A stretch of 19,962 bases of DNA. Origin: Bacteroidales bacterium UBA3696. GTDB taxonomy: Bacteria; Bacteroidota; Bacteroidia; Bacteroidales; Paludibacteraceae. The notes below the pieces were generated by a model that saw only the letters and a list, made by a program, of their open reading frames with translations, was not told the origin of the DNA and searched no databases. The translations under genes and the position numbers were made by a program. The stretch spans positions 1 through 19,962 of the forward strand of contig DFIN01000023.1 of the NCBI GenBank assembly GCA_002372135.1, in the 5' to 3' direction. Shown one piece after another: positions 14,676 through 19,962 of this stretch. Each line of letters opens with the position of its first letter. Positions within the stretch are counted from its first letter, which is position 1.

Positions 14676-16292
14676 ATGCAACACTATCTGGCTCATTTGG
14701 ATGGAATGATTGAGCGTTATCCCGACCGCTTGGCGTTGGTGGATTATGCGGGGGACGACGCGGCGCAATACACGTTTGAGCAACTCGGGCAGCAAATCCG
14801 TCATCTGGATTTGCTGTTTGAGCGTTTAGGCTTGCAAGCGGGCGATAAAATCGCTTTGGCAGGACGTAATTGCGCCAACTGGGCAGTGGCTTATTTGGCA
14901 ATCGCTGCCTATAGGGGTGTGATCGTGAGCATTTTGCAGGACTTTGTGGCTGCGGATATCAGCCGTCTGTTGGAGCACTCTGACACCAAAGTGCTGTTTG
15001 TGGGGCCTTACGTGTGGCAGCAACTTAAAGAAGAAAAACTGCCGGATATGGATGCCGTCTTGTCGCTGACCGATTTCTCCATGATTTGCGGCACCAAAGA
15101 GGCATGGACCGAGTGGGAGGCATGGAAAGAAACCCCTGTATCCACCGAGGAATTTACCGGTTTTTGTACCTATAATTTGGACGATTTGGTGCTCATCAAC
15201 TATACCTCCGGTTCGACGGGCAATCCCAAAGGAGTGATGCTGACCAACCGCTCGCTGAGCAACAACATAGAGATTGGTCAGGAAACGCTGCCTGCTCTCC
15301 CGGGCGAGAAGGTGGTGTCTATGTTGCCTTTGGCTCACATGTACGGACAGGTTTGCGAATTGCTTTATCCCCTATGCTCAGGCTGTACCGTTTATTTCTT
15401 GTCGCGCACGCCCACACCCGCCATCCTGCTCAAGGCGTTGCAGGATGTACAGCCTTATTCAGTGGTAACGGTGCCATTGGTGATTGAGAAGATTTATAAG
15501 AAACACATAGCTCCGGTTGTCAACAAACGCAATATCCGTTTTTGGTGGCATGTGCCCATCATTGGCGATATTATCCGTGCCAAAGTGAAGTATAATCTCA
15601 AGCGCACGTTCGGCGGCAAGTTACGCTATTTCCTATGTGGCGGAGCGGCTATGGACGAGGATGTGGAGCGTTGTCTGCTGGATGTTCATTTCCCGCTGAT
15701 TGTGGGATATGGTATGACCGAATGCGGTCCGCTTATCGGGGGCGATACGCCTAATCGCTTCAAAGCGCGCTCGGGCGGCAAAACAGTGCGAGGAATGGAA
15801 GTCAGGGTGGCTGAACCCAACGAAAACGGAGTAGGCGAACTGCAAGTAAGAGGCGATAATTTATTCGTTGGATACTACAAAAACGAAGAGGCAACCCGCC
15901 AAGCCTTCACGCGCGACGGGTGGTTCCATACCGGCGACTTGGGGGCTGTGGATAAGAAGAAAAATATCTTTATCAAGGGACGCATCAAGACGATGATTTT
16001 GGGGGCTACCGGTCAGAATATCTATCCGGAGGACATAGAGAGCCGCATCAATAGCGAAGCCATCGTAGAGGAGTCGCTTGTGGTGGAACGAGAAGGTAAA
16101 TTAGTGGCACTTATTTTCCCGGATAGAAATCAAGATACAGAGGAAAATTCGCTACGAAAGAAGATGGATGAACTGCTAAGGCGACTGAATGACATGTTGC
16201 CGTCTTATAGCAAGATTCACCATGTAGAGATTATGGAAAAAGAGTTTGATAAAACGCCCAAACGGAGTATCAAACGATTCTTGTATCATTAA
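14676..16292 (+). CDS. Long-chain fatty acid-CoA ligase (AMP-forming), second of tandem pair
   Basis: 538 residues. A paralogue of the upstream ligase with the same full motif set: INYTSGSTGNPKGVMLTNRSL, LPLAHMYGQ, CGGAAMDED, VGYGMTECGPLIGG, HTGDLG, IFIKGRIKTMILGATGQNIYPEDIE and TPKRSIKRFLYH. Both copies therefore look catalytically competent, and neither is a decayed duplicate. They differ in the acid-binding region: EFLYQVAGGTHVFF in the first, CELLYPLCSGCTVYF in the second. The insert around residues 140-170 (ICGTKEAWTEWEAWKETPVS) also differs, so distinct substrates are plausible. The start is an ATG 17 nt after the first ligase. A TonB-dependent receptor follows 11 nt downstream. The pair may have arisen by an old duplication, given the divergence outside motifs. 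Confidence 0.9.
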   Translation: MQHYLAHLDGMIERYPDRLALVDYAGDDAAQYTFEQLGQQIRHLDLLFERLGLQAGDKIALAGRNCANWAVAYLAIAAYRGVIVSILQDFVAADISRLLEHSDTKVLFVGPYVWQQLKEEKLPDMDAVLSLTDFSMICGTKEAWTEWEAWKETPVSTEEFTGFCTYNLDDLVLINYTSGSTGNPKGVMLTNRSLSNNIEIGQETLPALPGEKVVSMLPLAHMYGQVCELLYPLCSGCTVYFLSRTPTPAILLKALQDVQPYSVVTVPLVIEKIYKKHIAPVVNKRNIRFWWHVPIIGDIIRAKVKYNLKRTFGGKLRYFLCGGAAMDEDVERCLLDVHFPLIVGYGMTECGPLIGGDTPNRFKARSGGKTVRGMEVRVAEPNENGVGELQVRGDNLFVGYYKNEEATRQAFTRDGWFHTGDLGAVDKKKNIFIKGRIKTMILGATGQNIYPEDIESRINSEAIVEESLVVEREGKLVALIFPDRNQDTEENSLRKKMDELLRRLNDMLPSYSKIHHVEIMEKEFDKTPKRSIKRFLYH

Positions 16293-16303
16293 TTCCTATA
16301 ATT

Positions 16304-18316
16304 ATGAACTATTCCTTTATCCGTCAGCGAGTCTATCGCTTTCGTCGCTTTGTAGGTAAGGGGTATGCAGCATTTGCGTCTATGCACAAGATTGTGAACA
16401 TAGGCCATCTGTGCGCCCTCCTGACCGACAAAGAGATGCTCAAAGCCGGTAGAACCACTGCTGTGTGCGGAATGTTGTTGGCAACTCCGATTATGTATGC
16501 CGACATCACGCCGCCCGACGATGGCGAACAGCGCGACTTGCAATTGCAAGAAGTGAGCGTTGTCGCACAGCAGTCGTCTTTTCAGTCGGAATCTTTCCGA
16601 TTAGTAACTAACCTCAATGCCGACCAATTGGTAGGGCTCCCCATCAAGACGGTGAGCGACCTGCTCAAGTACATACCCGGCATTGACTTGCGGGAACGAG
16701 GAGCCGGAGGTGTGCAAGCCGACCTGACTATACGAGGCGGTACGGGACGGCAAGTTAAGATCCTGCTTAACGGGGTTGATATAACCGACCCGCAGACCGA
16801 CCACTACTCCATGGACATTCCCATCGACCCGTTGCTCATTGAGCGCGTGGAAGTTCTTCAGGGCACCAACTATGCATTAGACGCTTTCTCAGGTGCCATC
16901 AATATCATCACCAAATCAGAGAATAAGCAAAAGCCGTACCGTGTTACCGGCGAGATAACAGGCGGTGAATACGGGCTGGTTCGTCCCGCATTAGCGGCTC
17001 GGATAAGCCGACCGGCGTATTATATCAATACGTCCGCATCCTACAACCGCAGTTCGGGTTATATAGAAGACTCGGACTACAAGATTACCAATGCTTTCTT
17101 TCAGGCAGGTGGAAAAGGGTTGGATTTTCAGGTAGGTGCGCAGCATAAAGATGCCGGTGCCAATTCGTTCTATACGGTCAAATACCCGAACCAGTACGAC
17201 CAGACGCGAACGCTCATTACCTCGTTGGGCTATGCGCAGCATTGGGGCAACTGGAACTTGTCTGCCAATATGTATTATCGCGGACACTTTGACCGTTTTC
17301 ATACTTATCGCAACAATGTGGATTTAGAGGGCAATCCGGCTCCCTCGTGGTACAAGGGACCGAATGTAACTTGGACGCATACCCAAGGTGCGCACATAGA
17401 AGCCGCGTGGCATAACGAGTGGAGTCAAACCACCTTCGGCGTGGATGTACGCGACGAACTGATTCGCAGCAGCAGTCTGGGCAATCATAACCGCGTGAAT
17501 GTGCGCTACTTTGTGGAGGAACGGGTCTATTGGCGAACGCTGTCGGCAGCATTGGGTGCCAGCGGTATCTACAATACGCAGTTTGGTAACGACTGGTCGG
17601 TAGGCGCTAATCTGGGTTACCATCCCATTAAGGACCTGCACTTATTCCTCAATTTCAACCGCGCTATTCGTATCCCTACCTATACCGACCTGTATTACAA
17701 ACAGGGCAATACACAGTTGGCAGACCCCAATACCCGTCCCGAAGAGGCTCTGCAAATTGAGTTGTCGGCGCAGTATAAATATAAACATCTATATACCAAT
17801 GCGTCGGCTTATTATCGCTGGGGACGAAATATCATTGACTGGGTGAAAGACCCCGACCCGCAAGTTACGCTATGGCGTAGTACCAACCATTCGAAGGTAG
17901 ATGCCGCCGGTTTGGAACTTGCTGTTGGTGTGCAAGGATATGAGTGGATCAAGCGGGCGGAAATCAATTATGCCTTTGCTGATGTAAGAGCCGATGCAGG
18001 GCAGTTGCTCTCGCTCTATGCGTTAGACTATCTCAGGCATAAATTGGCACTCCATTTGGAGCACAAGATCTATAAAGGGTTCGGAGCCACATGGTGTGCC
18101 CGTTTTGAGCAGCGTGAGGGGCAATATACATCCATGTCGGGCACAACGGAGAGTTATAAGCCCGTTTTCCTATTGGATGTGGCTCTTTATTGGGCGAACT
18201 CGTATTTGCGTGTACAAGTGGACGGACGCAATATTACCAATACGCGCTATGTGGACATAGGCGGAGTCGTGCAGCCGCAGCATTGGGTGAGCGGCAAGAT
18301 ACAATTCACGCTGTAA
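16304..18316 (+). CDS. TonB-dependent outer-membrane receptor, BtuB-like, with extended N-terminus
   Basis: 670 residues. The first 66 residues are an unusually long leader: a basic segment (RQRVYRFRRFVGKGYAAFAS), then a hydrophobic stretch ending CGMLLATPIMYA. It resembles the extended signal region I associate with Bacteroidales BtuB-like receptors. Next come a TonB-box-like LQEVSVVAQ (81-89), a plug domain (about 95-205; LNADQLVGLPIKTVSDLLKY, GGVQADLTIRGG, LLNGVDITDPQT, ERVEVLQG, AFSGAINIITK) and a 22-strand-type barrel to the end (GKIQFTL). It imports a scarce ligand using proton-motive force via TonB-ExbBD. Plug similarity suggests cobalamin or siderophore, but no cobalamin riboswitch is present: the gene starts 11 nt after an acyl-CoA ligase and is read from the promoter at 12919. 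Its ligand may therefore be lipid-related; this is inference. It is followed by a strong bidirectional terminator. Confidence 0.88.
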   Translation: MNYSFIRQRVYRFRRFVGKGYAAFASMHKIVNIGHLCALLTDKEMLKAGRTTAVCGMLLATPIMYADITPPDDGEQRDLQLQEVSVVAQQSSFQSESFRLVTNLNADQLVGLPIKTVSDLLKYIPGIDLRERGAGGVQADLTIRGGTGRQVKILLNGVDITDPQTDHYSMDIPIDPLLIERVEVLQGTNYALDAFSGAINIITKSENKQKPYRVTGEITGGEYGLVRPALAARISRPAYYINTSASYNRSSGYIEDSDYKITNAFFQAGGKGLDFQVGAQHKDAGANSFYTVKYPNQYDQTRTLITSLGYAQHWGNWNLSANMYYRGHFDRFHTYRNNVDLEGNPAPSWYKGPNVTWTHTQGAHIEAAWHNEWSQTTFGVDVRDELIRSSSLGNHNRVNVRYFVEERVYWRTLSAALGASGIYNTQFGNDWSVGANLGYHPIKDLHLFLNFNRAIRIPTYTDLYYKQGNTQLADPNTRPEEALQIELSAQYKYKHLYTNASAYYRWGRNIIDWVKDPDPQVTLWRSTNHSKVDAAGLELAVGVQGYEWIKRAEINYAFADVRADAGQLLSLYALDYLRHKLALHLEHKIYKGFGATWCARFEQREGQYTSMSGTTESYKPVFLLDVALYWANSYLRVQVDGRNITNTRYVDIGGVVQPQHWVSGKIQFTL

Positions 18317-18331
18317 GGCAAAACATAGCAG

Positions 18332-18378
18332 AAAAAAGGAGAGTGTGCCCACAAAAATGGCACACTCTCTATTTTGTT
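18332..18378. terminator. Bidirectional terminator between convergent TonB receptor and tdh genes
   Basis: An 11-bp stem, GAGAGTGTGCC (18339-18349) / GGCACACTCTC (18359-18369), with a 9-nt loop. The plus strand is followed by TATTTTGTTT. The A-run upstream (18332-18337) gives a T-run for minus-strand transcripts from tdh. It therefore serves both genes. Confidence 0.85.
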
Positions 18379-18414
18379 TATCGCGCTCTTATACGCGTAA
18401 GCAAGCAGTTTATC

Positions 18415-19437
18415 TTACCACTCCAGCAGCACTTTGCCGCACTGACCGCTGACCATTACGTCAAAGCCTTTCTGGAAGTCGTCAAACTTAAAGCGGTGAG
18501 TGATTACAGGGCTCAGATCCAAGCCGCCTAATAGCATTTGCTCCATCTGATACCATGTTTCCCACATGCGGCGGCCCGTGATACCTTTGATGGTCAGAGC
18601 GTTGAAAATGATGTCGCTCCAGTTGACTTTTGTATCGGAGGGCAGAATGCCTAATTGGGCGATGTTAGCCCCTTTGTACATGTGCTCCACCATGTCGTTG
18701 AATGCACTGGGAGCACCAGACATCTCCAAACCTACATCAAAGCCGCGAATACCCAATTCGTCCATCGCGCCTTGTATGGTCTCCCCCTTCGAGCCATCCA
18801 CAATGCGCGTGGCACCCATCTTCTTGGCTATGTCAAGACGAAGCGGGTTAAAGTCGGTTACCACAATATTCTTGGCTCCAGCAAAACGGCATATACCGGC
18901 AGCCATCGTCCCAATCAGACCGGCACCCGTAATCAGCACATCTTCACCCAACAGCGGGAAAGCAAGAGCCGTGTGGGTGGCGTTGCCGAACGGATCCATA
19001 ATGGCAGCAAAATCGTCGGGTATCTCGTCGCGAAGTTTGACGATATTCGACTCAGGTATGCTTACATATTCGGCAAAAGCACCATCGCGGGTAATACCTA
19101 CGCTCAACGTGTTTTCGCATACGTGTCCGTATCCTCGGCGGCAGTTGCGGCAGTGACCGCATACGATATGTCCTTCGGCAGTAACGCGCTCACCTACCTT
19201 TACGTTCTTCACGCCTTGACCTACTTCTACCACGGTGCCTACAAACTCGTGCCCTTGGATATATGGTGGACGGCAATGAGTCTGCGACCACTCGTCCCAC
19301 TTGTACATGTGCAAGTCCGTTCCGCAGATAGCGGCTTTCTTGACCTTGATGAGCACATCGTTCACACCTACCTCAGGCATCGGTACCTCTTCCATCCAGA
19401 TACCATACTCCGGTTTTCTTTTAACTAATGCTTTCAT
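18415..19437 (-). CDS. tdh: L-threonine 3-dehydrogenase (zinc, NAD-dependent)
   Basis: 340 residues, almost exactly the length of the E. coli enzyme and alignable end to end. It oxidises L-threonine to 2-amino-3-ketobutyrate with NAD+, feeding glycine and acetyl-CoA. The catalytic-zinc ligands lie in AICGTD (C38) and GHEF. A structural zinc site, CGHCRNCRRGYGHVC, has four cysteines. The conserved threonine-dehydrogenase segments WDEWSQ, MDPFGNATHTAL, FDVGLEMSGAPSAF and GLDLSPVITHRF are present. The Rossmann motif is GAGLIG. The usual partner kbl (2-amino-3-ketobutyrate CoA ligase) is not adjacent here. The gene appears monocistronic: its own promoter core is at 19479 and its terminator at 18332-18378. 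Confidence 0.96.
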   Translation of the reverse strand: MKALVKRKPEYGIWMEEVPMPEVGVNDVLIKVKKAAICGTDLHMYKWDEWSQTHCRPPYIQGHEFVGTVVEVGQGVKNVKVGERVTAEGHIVCGHCRNCRRGYGHVCENTLSVGITRDGAFAEYVSIPESNIVKLRDEIPDDFAAIMDPFGNATHTALAFPLLGEDVLITGAGLIGTMAAGICRFAGAKNIVVTDFNPLRLDIAKKMGATRIVDGSKGETIQGAMDELGIRGFDVGLEMSGAPSAFNDMVEHMYKGANIAQLGILPSDTKVNWSDIIFNALTIKGITGRRMWETWYQMEQMLLGGLDLSPVITHRFKFDDFQKGFDVMVSGQCGKVLLEW

Positions 19438-19478
19438 AGCGAATTAGATTTATTGGTTGGTTAACTCCTTTCCGCCTG

Positions 19479-19510
19479 CAAAATTACGTGTTTTTTTGCG
19501 TTATAAAACA
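19479..19510 (-). promoter_or_regulatory. Putative promoter of tdh
   Basis: On the minus strand TAATTTTG (19486-19479) matches TAnnTTTG. The -33 box is weak: only T-rich sequence lies at the right distance. The predicted leader is about 35 nt and includes a purine-rich GGAAAGGAG. Confidence 0.5.
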
Positions 19511-19575
19511 AGAATATCGTACAAAAAAATACCCTGCATCGCTAAAAACACCATTCATTTCTTCATGAGCAGCAA

Positions 19576-19595
19576 AATCCCTACATTTAGGGATT
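19576..19595. promoter_or_regulatory. Perfect inverted repeat overlapping a promoter, candidate operator
   Basis: AATCCCTA-CATT-TAGGGATT forms perfect 8-bp arms with a 4-nt spacer. The right arm overlaps the -33 position of the plus-strand promoter at 19593-19624, so a dimeric regulator bound here could control it. It lies upstream of the predicted start, so it is not part of the transcript. Confidence 0.5.
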
Positions 19596-19624
19596 GTCGG
19601 CGTAATCGATGACCTGTACTTTTG
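19593..19624 (+). promoter_or_regulatory. Putative plus-strand promoter in gene-free region
   Basis: ATTG (19593-19596) and TACTTTTG (19617-19624) are separated by 20 nt, matching the Bacteroidetes pattern except for one base in the -33 box. No open reading frame follows on this strand before the window ends; the next plus-strand feature is the hairpin at 19706-19743. The surrounding 19438-19768 stretch holds no protein gene that I can support. Confidence 0.5.
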
Positions 19625-19628
19625 CAGC

Positions 19629-19745
19629 GGTTTTTAGGAAGAGAAAAGCCAAATTTTGAAAAATAGTTTGTGAGTTTTATAGACGAGGAATTTTTGGGGG
19701 GAGTACAAAAAGAAAAGCAGCACGATGAGGTGTTGCTTTTCTTCT
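19629..19745 (+). ncRNA. Candidate small RNA of about 115 nt
   Basis: It would start just after the promoter at 19593-19624 and stop at the hairpin 19710-19743, which is followed by CTTCTTATAT (weak T-tract on this strand). The 5' end folds: GGTTTTT (629-635 of 19 kb) pairs with AAAAGCC (644-650) around an 8-nt purine loop. CCAAA (19649-19653) can pair with TTTGG near 19693. No start codon with a useful reading frame is present. The hairpin is a better terminator for rfbB on the other strand, so the RNA call is tentative. It is shorter than a typical 6S RNA. Confidence 0.3.
19706..19743 (-). terminator. Terminator downstream of rfbB
   Basis: A 14-bp stem built on GAAAAGCAGCAC (19712-19723) / GTGTTGCTTTTC (19730-19741), with one G-U pair, a 6-nt loop and two extra A-T pairs at the base. 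On the minus strand the exit reads CTTTTCTTTTTG, a good U-tract. It begins 26 nt after the rfbB stop codon. Confidence 0.8.
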
Positions 19746-19768
19746 TATATGAGTCTATGTAGTATGCC

Positions 19769-19962
19769 TTAACGGTTCTTGTACATATCTTCGTAGTACT
19801 TCTCGTACTCCCCGGAGGTGATGTTGTCCATCCAAGCTTGGTTGTCAAGATACCAGCGAACGGTGCGCTCAATACCTTCCTCAAATTGCAGAGTCGGTTC
19901 CCACCCCAATTCGCGTTGCAGTTTGCGCGAGTCGATAGCGTAGCGCATATCGTGTCCGGCAC
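19769..19962 (-). CDS. rfbB: dTDP-glucose 4,6-dehydratase, C-terminal fragment (cut by window edge)
   Basis: The last 63 codons of a gene whose start lies beyond the window. The sequence AGHDMRYAIDSRKLQRELGW, followed by WEPTLQFEEGIERTVRWYLDN and a terminal EYEKYYEDMY, is the C-terminal signature of RfbB/RmlB. That enzyme is the NAD-dependent extended short-chain dehydrogenase converting dTDP-glucose to dTDP-4-keto-6-deoxyglucose on the way to dTDP-L-rhamnose. The RPGHD-type motif and the GW.P...FEEGI...V.WY pattern are strongly conserved in the family. Other rml genes, if present, would be outside to the right. A terminator at 19706-19743 shows it is the last gene of its transcript. Confidence 0.92.
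   Translation of the reverse strand, partial: AGHDMRYAIDSRKLQRELGWEPTLQFEEGIERTVRWYLDNQAWMDNITSGEYEKYYEDMYKNR

Noticed and set aside
16230..16303. Cobalamin riboswitch in front of the BtuB-like receptor
   Set aside because: Only 11 nt separate the receptor from the upstream ligase gene, and no B12-box-like sequence was seen.
18655..19428. A 257-codon plus-strand open frame opposite tdh
   Set aside because: It is fully antisense to an unmistakable threonine dehydrogenase and has no protein-like motifs.
1..19962. tRNA, rRNA, insertion sequence or prophage genes
   Set aside because: No cloverleaf with a T-loop consensus, rRNA segment, transposase or phage protein was recognised on either strand by reading; a tRNAscan/ISfinder run would be decisive.

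Overview
The window looks like chromosome of a gut-type member of the Bacteroidetes, most likely order Bacteroidales. Evidence: TAnnTTTG-type promoter cores, with a TTTG-like box 19-20 nt upstream, occur in front of several genes. A TonB-dependent receptor has the long N-terminal extension I associate with Bacteroidales BtuB-like receptors. There is also a DUF3127 protein, an M6 protease with a putative C-terminal secretion tail, and a large secreted protein with FISUMP and InlB/Flg_new repeats. No rRNA, tRNA, CRISPR array, transposase or phage gene was seen.

Layout. Positions 1-1.7 kb are an accessory strip: short intergenic repeats, a decayed YafQ-type toxin-antitoxin locus (about 338-742), then an intact ParE/RelE-type toxin-antitoxin pair (1010-1559) with its own promoter and terminator. 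Positions 1730-6037 hold one 1,435-residue exported protein with a signal peptide, two FISUMP modules, several InlB-like repeats and a conserved-looking tail. Its base composition rises steeply from start to end. A 13-bp hairpin separates it from a run of six minus-strand genes (12733 down to 6165): M6 metalloprotease, DUF975 membrane protein, PaaI-like thioesterase, phosphoglycerate kinase, DUF3127 OB-fold protein and a membrane-anchored metallophosphoesterase. Gaps are 2-36 nt.

A divergent promoter region (12734-13017) carries a textbook Bacteroidetes promoter and three direct repeats phased exactly 20 bp apart. It drives a plus-strand operon of two tandem long-chain acyl-CoA ligases and a TonB-dependent receptor (13018-18316). 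A bidirectional terminator closes this operon against L-threonine 3-dehydrogenase (tdh, minus). Last comes a gene-free stretch of about 330 nt with a promoter, an inverted repeat and a possible small RNA, followed by the 3' end of rfbB (dTDP-glucose 4,6-dehydratase, minus), which runs off the window.

Most genes are ordinary housekeeping or envelope functions. The least explained parts are: (1) the non-coding segment at 19576-19745; (2) the phased repeats upstream of the ligase/receptor operon; (3) the coupling of two acyl-CoA ligases to a TonB receptor; (4) the mosaic 1,435-residue surface protein. No clearly new multi-gene system can be claimed from sequence alone.
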